Assembly (NCBI GenBank): GCA_017591395.1
Contig: WEDG01005491.1
Coordinates: 50,142-114,141 of the forward strand
Length of the DNA: 64,000 nucleotides
Direction: 5' to 3'
From: Schistocephalus solidus
Lineage: Eukaryota; Platyhelminthes; Cestoda; Diphyllobothriidea; Diphyllobothriidae
In this document: piece after piece, positions 28,235 through 38,984 of the stretch
How the letters are laid out: every line of letters begins with the position of its first letter
Numbering within the stretch: the first letter of the stretch is position 1
Notes under the pieces: generated by a model
The model's database searches: none
Seen by the model: the letters and a program-made list of their open reading frames with translations, nothing else
Told to the model about the DNA's origin: nothing
Position numbers and translations under genes: made by a program

Positions 28235-28725
28235 ACTGTTGGACTTGGTCAGGTGTGATGTAGGTGCTGGTGACGAGGACACTGATGGTGTGGTGTATTC
28301 GGCGGTGTTCTACTGCAGGTTTGCATGGAGACGCATGTGGCCTAGTAGGCCCATGAGATGCGTGACTGTGTGTGAAGGAGGCGGATGCGTTGAGCCATGT
28401 TGATACTCCTGATGATGGTTCTCCAGTCTCTGTGCGATGGATTCGCAAGTGAGGACCAGGCCGATGCGTTATGTGCATGTGTAGTGGCAATGAGGGTAGG
28501 ACAGGTTGGAAGCTGTAGAGTCATTTGAGGTGATGAGGTTACTAATGGTGGCCGCTCTGGTGGATGGAGAGTTGCTAGTGCTGGAGATGGGAAAGTTCAA
28601 CATCTTCGCTGGGGATGCAGAAACCTTGGGGTAGGCATGTGAGAAAGAAGCTGCACACTTACTACTGCCCGAAACAGAACAGCCTGCACCAGAACGGCTG
28701 GGGCTTTCAATAGTGGTAAACATGT
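28235..28725 (-). mobile_element. zinc-finger LINE C-terminal fragment
   Basis: The minus strand carries, over two frames, a Ser/Thr-rich linker (ATISNLITSNDSTASNLSY), then PHC, RIGLV, RIHRTETGEP and HLMGLLGHMRLHANLQ. This is the C2H2-bearing 3' end also seen at 46.6 kb. Stops and frameshifts show it is dead. It is followed at lower coordinates by the same tail module as the other copies. Confidence 0.65.
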
Positions 28726-28729
28726 TTCC

Positions 28730-31080
28730 AAAAGGCCGTCACATAAAACCCGACGCGCCGAGTAAGAGCAAACTGCCGACAGTCGGCTCATCGCAAAGCA
28801 TGAGGACTTGTAGATGAAGTTACTTAACAAGGAAGCAGACTTTCGCTGCGCCCACCGTACTTTCCGTTTCTACATGCCCACAGCTTTCCGATGTCAGGAC
28901 AAAGTGGCAACGTGAGAGCAGAGGCGGAGAAAGGTAAACAATCATGCTACGCACCGCGGAGATTCTCAGAGCCTAAGTACAGCCGATTAGGGTGCCACAG
29001 CGAACTACAAACAACGCTCATAGATGCTCGTTAGTGCACCAGGTAAGAGCGTCAGCCTTCAGCTCAAATTAATCACAACACACCTAATCCTATTAGAACT
29101 GATTTCTTCTCTGGTAAAAACAGTTTCCAAGTTGCCAGCCGTGCGTCAAACGACTCCTCAACACCTTTCCTTCTCTCAACTTCTCTCACCCCTCGCTAGG
29201 AGCGAGCGCGTGCGTTTCAGTCGGAATCATTGGCGGGGTGGGAAAAGGCAGACCACCCGGTCTATGAGTCGCTAATCCTTGACTCGGAAATTAACTCAGA
29301 CCCAGAGGACAGCTTGCTGTAAATGACTGTCTCACACTGAGCTCACGCTAGACAGAATTTTTCTTGAACGTAACGTTACTCCTGCAAAGGCCTTCTACGG
29401 ATGCTTTCAACAGTGTACAACATGGAAAGTAAGAGGGTTGGGGAGGGGAAAAACATTTCCTCACCATCACTGTCGGAGGTTCTTTTCCTACTTGTTAGTA
29501 TACAGTGCAGGACTACACAGGGGTGATTTTAAATAGTCCTTTTTCGTTGCGTTCACCGATCAGGTTACGGGGGCATGGTCATTCCGACGCGCCTCGGCGC
29601 GTGATCTAGAGGCCTAACAGACAGTCGTACAGCGCAGACGAGGGGCTACAGACGAAGGTAGGGGAAACCAGAATGGCTTATTAGCGGTCGCCAGCTATAT
29701 CCAAAAGTCAGAAGTCGGTACTGTAAGCGGTGGCTGGCCGCTCGCAAGTTACTATATCCGTGAGAAGCTTAACACCGCGAGAAGCTTAACACTGCACGCC
29801 GACTGGCGACTGGTCGATGGATGCCCCCTCCCATCCTCTCCCACCGGTCGTGAAAGATTGTTGGAGTCAGCGTATTGAAATTTAGAGTAGGACATATAGA
29901 GCTTCGGCTGAGAGGCTGTTACAATTCTAAGCTCAGACTACGGGAAATGGGGAAGTCAAAAGGGTAGAGGACATGTACCGGGAGACGAGGTCAAGCCAGC
30001 GACTACCCGATTTCCCACTAAGGTACAATCAAATGAGTTGCAGCAGCCACGCTTGACAGTCGTGCGAAGCAATCCATGTTCCCATTTTGCTGTTCTTCAA
30101 GGCAGACCTCGTTCTAGCATGAGTGACGTTGGAAGAGAACCACATTTGGCGTGCTGTCTTGCAGCATGCTATTTCCTAGTGGCCGAATACCATCCAAACG
30201 AGCAAATTATGTCAACCTCTAACCATGTGAAGTTAGCCTTGCAATTACTAATCTTCCGAGGGCAGTTGATTGACGTGGCGCGAGAAAATGCGAGGTCAGT
30301 GGTTCTAGTTAGTATTCCAGCCATTTCAGTCGCCGTTGTCTTTTTTTGTAAACATGTCGGCGCATCTTTCGTACTCCGTCCCACAATCGAGCCAGATAGG
30401 CCAATGTGACTAAAGACAATGAACCTCAACATCCGGAAAGGGCATTAAGACCCCTAGGAGAGGTGCATGTCGAGGATTAAAATGCTCGGTCTGTCTCCGA
30501 GAGAGGCGAGAGGAAAGGTTGGCAGCACTATTGTCAGGCAATCCCTGGATGCAACCGACTGAGCTCCCAAACAAACTTCCTCGTCTGGAATGCGACATTA
30601 ATTTACCGATTGATTTCCGTTCTCCTGCCCCTGCCTCCTTAAGCTCCGAACTGTCCTCACTCTTTTAAAGCAGACTGCTGGGCACCAGAAATTTTCCATG
30701 ACCGTCGCCACCAACACCCCTGCAAGACGGGTTTACGGGGATTTACATTCACCTCTTCGCGGCTCGCATTACTTCCATTATGATGGCCAAAGGTCAGACC
30801 AGCGAGACAGTAACCGACAGGCAAGCAGGCAGTCTACGAATGCACAAGGAATCAATCCAGGTATATGAGTAATACTAGTTTTAAATGAGGCCATGAAAGT
30901 TAGTGTCGGGAAGAGGAAGGAAATCAAGCTAGTAGTTAAGGCAGCTCGTCGGTCACATTCGGTGGTCAGGTTCAATCTGCGTAGTGGGAGCAATGCGGTC
31001 CATGGTTGCTTGTACATGAGGTACACCTGGTGGGATGGAGGTGGTCGATGAATGCAATAGTTGTCACACTGGGTCCATAC
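28730..31080. other. intron between HEAT-gene exons 5 and 6, left part unassigned
   Basis: A plus-strand frame of 123 codons (30,038-30,409) has no recognisable motif. The rest holds only short frames. Confidence 0.45.
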
Positions 31081-31157
31081 CTGCCACATAGCCCAAGTAA
31101 GCTGCCTATGAAGGTTGTGCTCCGCAAGACGCTCACACCTCACCTCGACAACCGCAT
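31081..31157 (-). CDS. HEAT-repeat gene, candidate exon 5
   Basis: The exon lies between a CCGGTAG acceptor (phase 1 in) and a GGCAG|GTATGG donor (phase 0 out). It encodes AVVEVRCERLAEHNLHRQLT followed by WAMWQ. The out-phase joins directly to the exon at 25,160-25,411 across a 5.7 kb intron. An alternative is a 53-base intron ending CATCCCACCAG at 31,027, which would continue into a frame reading VYLMYKQPWTALLPLRRLNL. I prefer the long join because no good donor closes that alternative exon in the required phase. Confidence 0.45.
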
Positions 31158-31376
31158 CTACCGGCGGGATTGTTGTGGCACGCATAAAGGAAGCTTACCT
31201 CAAGCTAAATGCTGAATTTGGTTTAATTGCCAATCTCCCTGACATTATCTTGAGCCTGGATCACAAAAAGAACGGTGAGAATGCGGACACTCAAGTCACG
31301 TTTACCTGTGACCCCCAAACCTTTTCCCGAGCTCATCCTCGAAAATTTCTATGGAGAGAACTAAGTGAAAGCCTAC

Positions 31377-31499
31377 AGGCAGCTGAGGTGAAGTCGAGTC
31401 GGTTTGTCTGGTATACGCTATCTAGGCCGGCCAAGATTACTCTGTAGTCCTGCACGCTGGCAATCACGTCGTCTGTAAGCTCAGCGTGGGTTGTGGACG
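31377..31499 (-). CDS. HEAT-repeat gene, candidate exon 4
   Basis: A 123-base exon follows a CCTTTTAG acceptor and enters in phase 1, continuous with exon 3. It encodes 40 residues including HAELTDDVIASVQDYRVILA and LDSVYQTNRLDF, which are helical and repeat-like. Its proposed donor, CCT|GTAGGC, is weak, and this is the least certain boundary of the chain. It leaves in phase 1, fitting exon 5. An overlapping upstream frame at about 31,500-31,790 has no comparably good splice link and was left out. Confidence 0.42.
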
Positions 31500-32502
31500 C
31501 TAAAAGGCTGTCGAATAACTCCAAGGAAGACAAAATCCATCCCTCCTCCTAGCCCGCAAAGATGATCTCGTTATGTTTGGTAACCTGGAGCGCCCGTTTT
31601 CTTCTGCATAATTTAATGGCCATGCAACAAGGGCTGTGGGCCGTTTGCAGTCACAAGAAAACCGAATGGCTTCAATGTCGTTGCTGGCTACAGCCTCAAC
31701 AGCGGTCGTCATAAACAAACGCATCGTGATGCTGGAGTTGCCATCGTCAGTGAGGGCGGTCTCACTAGGAAGCTGCCTCCTCTTCGTCATGGAACCACGA
31801 ACCGTCCCACATCGATGAATCTGCTATGCATTGACAAGCACTGTCAACAGGACACAGTCCTGCAATTACCGCCTCACTCTGCCCCCCTCCATGCCTCTTC
31901 GCTTGAGAAGGACCCATAAAAGGCACCCCGAGAAAATGCCGATTCATATCACCTGCACAACAGACACATGAGTTCAAAAAAGACAGAAATAATGATCGCT
32001 TCGATCTACCCCCCTCCCTCCCCCAACGGAATGACTTCGGTCAAATTGGCAGTCTGGAATATTACTGACTTTTAGCTGACCGAACCGGTCAGAAGCCTGC
32101 TGTGGTCGCATCTGAAAAGGAGCCAAAACGCAATGTAGACATCGCCAGGGAAGTTGCCCCTTCCAGAGAGGCCGTTGGAAGTAAAAAAAAACGGGACGCA
32201 ACGCTGGAGGCACCGTCGCCAGCAGAAACCCTTCGAAAATGGACAAACCGAGCAGACGAGCTTTCGTCAGCATGGTGAACGCCAATGCAGATCTTGGGGG
32301 AGGAAGACGTTCATAAAAAACGTGGAAGAGACTGCAGGACCACATCTACACTACAACCACCAATCTGACGAGGGGAGGAGGAGGAGGAGGAGGATGAGGA
32401 GGAGGAGGAGGAGGAGGAGGAGGAAATATAGCGTCAATTCTGCGAAATTAATCAGGTTCACAAGGCCCACACAAAAAAACAGCACCGAGGCACGACCTTT
32501 AC

Positions 32503-32549
32503 CTGCTGCAAACTCCAGAAACGACGAGAGGCGCAAGACAATTGCCTGG
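32503..32549 (-). CDS. HEAT-repeat gene, candidate exon 3 (47 bases)
   Basis: This very small exon lies between a TTGACTTTCTAG acceptor and a GCAGCAG|GTAAAG donor. It enters in phase 2 and leaves in phase 1, matching both neighbours, and adds the helical stretch QAIVLRLSSFLEFAA. The intron upstream is about 100 bases. The downstream intron of about 1 kb holds a short (CCT)n tract at 32,375-32,423. Short exons and introns of this kind are normal in flatworm genes. Confidence 0.42.
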
Positions 32550-32651
32550 CTAGAAAGTCAAAAGATATCCAGCGAAAGGCAAAAGTGGGCAAAATGAGGA
32601 GCTTCCTTGTGGAAACCAAACCACTGCTGCCCACTTTGCAGTCACATAAAC

Positions 32652-32861
32652 CTTAAGGAGCTGAGCCGAGCACTGCGTGCGTCCTCCCCATCTTCGAGGA
32701 GGCCATAAAAGCTGACCTGCAGGAGACAATCAAGAAAACACAGCAGGTGTCCAGTGGGAAAGTGGAGGTAGAGAAGCGTACTCCACTGTCCTTGAGAATG
32801 AGCCAACGAGAACCCATCCGGTAGGATTTCGATGATGAACCTATTGCCTACCCCTACAAGT
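32652..32861 (-). CDS. HEAT-repeat gene, candidate exon 2
   Basis: The exon follows a GATTGTTTGCAG acceptor and ends at AAG|GTTTAT. It runs 210 bases, phase 2 in and phase 2 out, with no stop. The translated end, VSFYGLLEDGEDARSARLSS, has the amphipathic helix-turn-helix look of a HEAT unit. A very strong acceptor (CTTGATTGTCTCCTGCAG) lies inside it at 32,717, so a shorter exon starting at 32,716 in the same frame is a real alternative. That would require a different upstream exon, because the preceding donor would then shift the frame into a stop. Confidence 0.45.
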
Positions 32862-32932
32862 CTGCAAACAATCGCTGGGGGAATCTTTCTTCTCAGTACT
32901 GTGGTCAACATCTTCACCTGATTTGTACTTAC

Positions 32933-32997
32933 CCGTCCCCATTCCCTTTCAGGGCAAGGACTTCATCGGGAGTGTAAGCCTGGATTTCAGGAACAAC
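32933..32997 (-). CDS. HEAT-repeat gene, candidate exon 1 of the visible chain
   Basis: A short 65-base exon lies between a CTTCCAG acceptor and a strong GTAAGT donor. It reads VVPEIQAYTPDEVLALKGNG in the frame that stays open (phase 0 in, phase 2 out), and this fits the next exon. A second acceptor 18 bases downstream (AATCCAG) would give a shorter, in-frame version. In-frame stops lie upstream, so it is not a first exon unless the start is in an unseen exon. Support is splice-site quality and phase continuity only. Confidence 0.42.
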
Positions 32998-33826
32998 CTG
33001 GAAGCATCGTTTAGAGCTTTACAGGACGGCAAATGTGGGCGAAAGGACAAAAAATGAGCATCAGCGTTCCGACAACGCGAACTGAGAAAGAAGTGAGGAT
33101 ATTTGGAGATAGCGAAAGGTTCATGCCAGTAGCGGCCTGGAAGCTGCATTACGGCAGGATGGAACGAGTGCCTGATAATGGATCAACGGAGAAGGCCTTT
33201 CCAATGGCTGAAGCAAGTCTCCTTCCCTTTCCGAACCCTCTTCAGTCTCCTGTTCAGCGCAAAGCTAAAAAAGCCTATCCTGAAGGACGACTAGGGACTG
33301 AAATTACATATCGCACCGACGAGACACTACTTACGGTGCACTGAGTGCACGCCCTCACGACAATCTCCACAAGCAGGATATGCAAATTTTTTCGAAACAA
33401 ACAAAAAGATGCGGTTCAGCGAATCACAAAATTTATTCACCAGACCTTTTTCTATTTACTCTCGAAGCCATTGTCAGAAAAAAGCACAGAGGGGGTGCAG
33501 TATTTATGAAAGGCAGTTGGTAAGCTAAAGCACGCTTACTAAATCAGCCTATTTTGCTCTTCGAACAGGTGTTTGCATCTGAGGCGACAAAGGCTTGCCC
33601 GGCCAAGTCCCGGTACTTAATGGCCGTGATTCCATCGCCAGTGCCGGTAATGAGTGTGATAATGACTCAGTAAGTTGGCTCGCCGATACTGTCCTTAGAA
33701 GGATTGCTCACCCGTGCGCTCCCAGTGTGACTAAGCAAGTTACACAGGCAAAATTCTAGCGCTGAATATGAAGGGGAGCGAACCGTGCATTTAGCGATGG
33801 GAACTGGGAACGTCTTATTTCAGGGA

Positions 33827-34045
33827 TTAAGTCTTCTTCTTCCTCTCATAAGCGATGGCCTCTTCGCTGGCGATTGCGCACTGACCACCACAGCCGGGGC
33901 TAATATATAGCGACGCTTGGAACTCTTGGCACACCGACAGATCCATTGTAATCAAATTATTTCCAACCCAGACGCCGCTCAACGGCGCACCAACATTGTC
34001 GAGGAAGGCACTCTCGGATGTCATGCCTGTATGAAACACTCGTGG
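33827..34045 (-). CDS. possible terminal exon of the SLX1-like gene
   Basis: After a TTTTGATCGTTGCCCAG acceptor the frame is open for 72 codons to a TAA. It enters in phase 0, compatible with the donor at 34,265, across a 219-base intron. The product has balanced composition (GAPLSGVWVGNNLITMDLS is a typical stretch) and ends in a basic ERKKKT tail. I do not recognise it. The intron region just upstream also has a good-looking frame with a PAELALLGTDRALIPHDPAG stretch at about 34,110-34,165. The whole 33.8-34.2 kb block could therefore be part of another gene or a decayed element rather than the end of SLX1. Confidence 0.35.
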   Translation of the reverse strand, partial: PRVFHTGMTSESAFLDNVGAPLSGVWVGNNLITMDLSVCQEFQASLYISPGCGGQCAIASEEAIAYERKKKT

Positions 34046-34264
34046 CTGGGCAACGATCAAAAGATCCACCAAGGGGAGGCACTATTTGTGAGATAATTGA
34101 GGCCAGCTGGATCGTGCGGGATCAAAGCCCTGTCGGTCCCTAGCAGAGCCAACTCTGCAGGCGCCACTACAATCCCATGAGGATCGAGAGGACAGTTCCT
34201 TGCCTCGTACCCTATCCTATTCCTCATAAAGCAGGATGGACAGTAAAACAAGCAGAACCAATAC

Positions 34265-34824
34265 CTCCTCAGAGAACGCCGACACCCAGGCCGCCCAGCC
34301 ATTCTTTTGGCAGAGCAGGGGAATGTTTGTGGGCGACGCATGGGTAGCTGGGGTAGAGACCGGCGCCGCCACTACCGGTGCAGCAGCCATCGGTGTTGTC
34401 ATCGGAGGGGGTGTGATTACAGTTGTCATGGTTGTGGTTAGGGCGGAACGGAGGTATGAAGCCGTGGAGGAGGCCGAGGTAGGAGCTGGAGAGGATGAAG
34501 CGGATGAGGCTGCGGTACAGACGGCAACGGCGGCGGCGGCGGCGGCGGTGGAGCAGTGGCTAGAGGTGGCCAGAGGTTGGCAGGTGCCGCCATCTCGCTG
34601 CTCCTCCTGGGGGCCTAGTGTCGCATGCGGCATCGCGGTCTCAGCCGCCTCAGGGGTCTTCCGGGTAGAACTGGCGCTCGTCAGTTGTCCGGTGCTTTCA
34701 AGAGGAATTCTAGGGGTCTCTGCGGGCTCCCTGTTGATGACACTGGATGACGCCTCAAGTGACCAGGGTCGACCGCAGACAGGACAGTAGAGGTAGCCCG
34801 TCTCTAATACACACTCCTCTTGCC
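34265..34824 (-). CDS. SLX1: SLX1-like, exon with second half of the zinc domain
   Basis: The exon follows a pyrimidine-rich acceptor ending TTCGCAG and runs open to a GAG|GTATTG donor. It enters in phase 1, exactly matching the donor at 58,898, and leaves in phase 0. The junction creates a Trp codon. Its first residues carry CPVCGRPW, so the CxxC falls 16 residues after the HxxC of the previous exon, close to SLX1 spacing (about 19 in the human protein as I remember it), and it is followed by a Trp as in the family. The remaining ~150 residues are Ala/Ser/Thr/Pro-rich, with a run of alanines encoded by a GCN microsatellite, and look disordered. If the donor is not used, the frame stops 48 bases later after a hydrophobic stretch. 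Confidence 0.58.
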
Positions 34825-35639
34825 CTGCGAAAGAATTAGGAAGCAACGGGCGGGTTAAAACTGAGCTCAGGAAATAGTTCAAAAACAACAGTATACGGAA
34901 CAAGGTAAAATGAGCTAGTACAAAGAGAATAGGATACAACAGGGCAGTCTGGAGCACCAGTCAGACGAGAATAGTCAATAAACAGCAGGTGGGGTTACCA
35001 TAAATCAGGGTTAGAGTAAAAAATACGAGTTCAGAGGGTCGATAATTTGGGCTCCTTCCACAACAGAATTTTTGGGCTCGGTTCCCCGTAACCTCAGGCT
35101 ATGTTACCAACTGCCTAAATTTGAAAGGAGGATGGCCGAAAATGGGCTACATGTGCTGGTAACTCACAGATAGACAAAAGGACAGTAACGGCATGCTGGA
35201 TACAACATCGCTGACTCACGGGTGGTTAATAATGAGGCAGACTTGTGCAGCATCAATAGCACTCCTCAACCTCACCCGTCAGGCTGCATTTGTAAGACAG
35301 TCTCAAGACGCCCGGGCAGGTGCAGTATCTGAAAACGCTAAAAAAACTTCTACGCGTGCCACGCACGACCTATTCACCACCGAATATACTAGGCTTTCAT
35401 AAAATTTCATAAAGGACTATTTTAGAATATGCTTACACTCTAAAATACGCTAATGTAAGTGGTCAAGGAGAGCAGGGCGGTCAAGATTGCGTGAGTTGTG
35501 CAAATTTTGACTACAAGTCAAAAGTAACCTCAAATACTCTAGAGAAAGTGAACACATCAGCGATCTCTATTTGGGTGGTGCATACCTTAAACAAAATCAA
35601 ATATTCATTTTAACCTTATTCATAAACCAACTCCTATTT

Positions 35640-35790
35640 TAGTAGAGGGTTTTGTTCAATTTCAATAATTCAATTGACCCAATTGTGAAAAACTCGTCGG
35701 TCTCGGTGGGATTCGAACCCAAACCGGCAAGGGGAAGGCTTTAGTACAGCCAAAACTCTAGCCAGGTGAGCTGCGAAGGCCACACCGAGA
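35640..35790 (-). mobile_element. tRNA-derived SINE (family B)
   Basis: Minus strand: a head with CTCACCTGGCTAGAG, GTACTAAAGCCTTCCCCTTG, and a B-box GGTTCGAATCCCACC, then GAGTTTTTCACAATTGGGTC. The intervening sequence is too long for a normal tRNA, so this is a SINE rather than a tRNA gene. Confidence 0.62.
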
Positions 35791-35799
35791 GCTAACCGA

Positions 35800-37453
35800 G
35801 AGAAACGGGCCATAGGGGCACAAGGTGAGCAGTATTTGGGCATTCCCCATACAAACCCCGCATCTCGTCTAGCTCGCAGTTTTAATGCGGTTTTGGGTGA
35901 GCTGCGTGCAGACAGCATGCACTCTCCTATGCCCGATACGGAGTGACGAAAGTGCAAAGAGGGGGAGGCGGGTGGATAAGAGGACAGCAGGGCGTGGAGA
36001 CGCGTGTTCAGGCAGCCGAAACGCACACTCCCTGTCCGGGGCCGCATTCACACGCGAGGGCTACCAGTGAGTCCTCTGTCTGCAGAAATCAGGTGACGCA
36101 GGACGGTCACATAACTAACCTCCTTTTAAAACACAGACACAGCGCTCTCGACTCAGAAGAGGGTAATTAATACACCTGTGGCACTGTCTGCCTGTCCTAA
36201 AAATCGGCAAGAATTCCAACAGACGAAGTCTCTGCCTTACCAGCTCGGTAAGTCCCCAAGTAGACGTCGTTCACATGGCTTCCCGGCAGAGAAGGAGGTG
36301 GTTATGCGCTACAGTACAGGAGGATTAGAGTTAGGGTTCAGATTACGCCTTCAGTTATGACTTGGAAACAGAACACCCCTCGTGCTATCTAGCGCAATGA
36401 CATTCACATTAGGCGGGCGGCGGTATTATTCCGAGGGGGGGGGGGGGGAGGAGTACATAAACGGGCCCCAGTCGCAAAAGGGAATATTACGGGGCAAATT
36501 TATGATAAAAGAATACGGCGTATAAGTAAGCGAAGGCTTTAGTGGCAACGCGGAAATTCCATACGATGGTTCACTCTATTTTTCGGAAATAATTTCAGAA
36601 GAAGATAAAGGTGGTGTTGAGCGTCATAAACGCGCGAGGGAAGCAAGTTCATTGTAAGCTTTTTGTTGCTGTTGTTTTTTGTTTGATGTTGTTATTGTTG
36701 TTTTTGTGAATTTTTTTTCTTCGGCGGTGAGATTTTATTTTTCGGTAGTCATACGAGTAGAGTTTGAAAAATCAACTGTAGACTCTTCATACTTGCCCGA
36801 ATGATAAGCGCGACTGATAATTACTTTTAGGATCTGTCGTATTAGGTTAGGTTTCATCAGCATAGCACGCAGACAGCGTCCTTTCCCACTGAGGACAACA
36901 AGAAGAGACAAGTTTTAAGTGACATTTCAAGGACGCCGCCAGACAAAATGACCTTCAGCGTCGCCGGAAGGAAAAATAATAACTCGCAGAGCAGCCCCAG
37001 TGTCCACAGACAGACAGTTAATATATGTTTTCGCTTTTATTCTCGCGTTTTTTTTCAGACGGTGGCTATACGCTGGGTTGTGTTTGACCCTGTGAACACT
37101 CGACACTTCACCTTTTTCAGCTTTTTTCAATTTCCTCAGAAATTAATTTTTAACTTGGAGGGAATCATTTTATTCAGGGTCTATAGGCACAGACCCTAAT
37201 TTGATAAGAATATTTAGAAAGCTTCATTTAAATTTCGCAATTTCTTATCCGCGCAAAAGCCCAGTACCGCAGCTGTGCCATGAGGCGGCGGAATATAGGC
37301 GAAACACGTGTCTGGGTTTTTGGCTAGTACTTGTGCTGACAATATGGTATATAATTTCATAAAATCAACCCACACGTATAAATTCTTGAGAGGAAATTTT
37401 CCCAGAAGCCCAGGAGCATTGCGCAAAATTTTTAAAAATGTCTTCGATGTATC

Positions 37454-37539
<86 letters not shown>

Positions 37540-38095
37540 CAAAAGAAGCTAGACAGAATGGCCTCCACACTGTCACCGGAAGCAAAAAAGATGACTCACT
37601 GAAGAATGATCGCGCTCACAGACAGAACTATGCTTCCATTACTACATGTGATTGAAGATACTCGTGTATGCTTTTCAGAATGCCCGAAACTGCATCTTTG
37701 CTGTAATCCAGCACCAGAACATTTGAGAGAAACTCTCCCTGACATCGCGTAAAATTGTTCAAGATACTCTTTATGTACCACCATGTACATTCTGAGTCCA
37801 ACCACTTATTTGACTATACCTTATGCGTAAACGATGGGGAGCAAGTCTCTTTTTAACATCACTGTCGTGTAATACTATATAGTGTATGACTTTGCGAATA
37901 TTCGACTTACTCTACGGATTAACTTATCTCAGGCACTTTAGGAAAACTTTCACCGAGTTCTCAGCTCGTCTTTTCATGTAATACCATTGATCTTTTAATG
38001 TTTACTTTTATTAAAGAACTGAGGATGGCGGGCCTTTGAAATTGAACCGCTATGTTTTCTTATATGTACACGGACTGGCCCATTTTGCGCATTTT
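35800..38095. other. no recognised gene
   Basis: Apart from the (TA)n, this contains a poly-G run, a GTT-rich patch at 36,660-36,710 and short frames. Confidence 0.55.
37457..37536. repeat. (TA)n microsatellite
   Basis: Forty TA units without interruption. Confidence 0.97.
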
Positions 38096-38097
38096 AA

Positions 38098-38335
38098 AAG
38101 GTTAACTACAATAATGAGGTAGTTTACTTACGACGCCAGTACCGTTTTGAAGGAAGAAAATCTTGCAAAAATTTTGTGACTCATTCAAAGACGACCGCGC
38201 ATGATGTTGACAGTTGCAGCTTTCGATCATTATGTATCGTTTGTTATCTCCCGGTGTTATCTGTTTTGCGTACCCATTTTTTATCTACGGTGAATGGAGG
38301 TCTTTTGGTGAAAATTTTGAGCTTATACTTTCAAA
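38098..38335 (+). repeat. AT-rich interspersed repeat, copy 2
   Basis: This is the plus-strand counterpart of the 8.6-8.9 kb repeat, with GTTATCTGTTTTGCGTACCC and TGAATGGAGGTCTTTTGG. Confidence 0.6.
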
Positions 38336-38799
38336 ATAAAGCGTGCATCTTTCTCTCTCTCACTCCCTCTTTAGTAGAACGGACATAGGTTGGCCGTTGT
38401 ACGTTTCAGATCAAAGGGCATATATAACGGTGTGGGAATCAACGTTTTATTATGTTCCCAACTTATCAGTAGCGAAACCTCAATCAGGAAATGTATTTCA
38501 ATTGAAAGCTTAGTCAGTGAATGTCCGCGTATACCGTCGAATTCTCGTTTCAGCACAAGCAGAGGATCCATTTTGTCAATGAATTGGTATACAGGTGAAT
38601 AAAAAACGACAAACTTGTCATGGATGATGAAATCACGGCCATTAACGACTCGGACGCGGACGGCGTCAATTGCATCAGTTACGACCCCCAGCGATGATCA
38701 CAATAGCTGCTAATTGTAGTACGCCTTTGATCGCGTGGCCACTATGTACTATAAATGCTGCTCGCCTTGTGCCTCTATCGCCCTTATCTGCTACTGTCT

Positions 38800-38882
38800 C
38801 TGACGTTGGGGTCGAGTGAGAATCCGAAATGCCAGGTCAATAAATTTATTGTTCCAGGAATCGCATCTTCTTCTTCTGAATT
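38800..38882 (+). mobile_element. Penelope-like 3' end remnant
   Basis: This contains CTGACGTTGGGGTCGAGTG, AATCCGAAATGCCAGGTC, AATAAATTTATTGTTCCAG and CATCTTCTTCTTCTG, block for block like the 23.6 kb remnant in the other orientation. Confidence 0.48.
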
Positions 38883-38984
38883 AGACCTGTGCCTGACGAT
38901 GACTTCTGCGGATGGCGGGCTAAAGGGCTGGAAGATCGGATGCTGGAGGCGGTGGGGCGAATATAGAATCAGGAAAATGAAGGT

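Noticed and set aside
30038..30409. 123-codon plus-strand open frame
   Set aside because: No motif, no splice support, and composition like the surrounding DNA.
31500..31790. Minus-strand frame with NSSITMRLFMTTAVEAVASN as an extra HEAT-gene exon
   Set aside because: Splice sites are poor and the neighbouring exons already join in phase without it. An overlapping frame at 31,765-31,977 competes.
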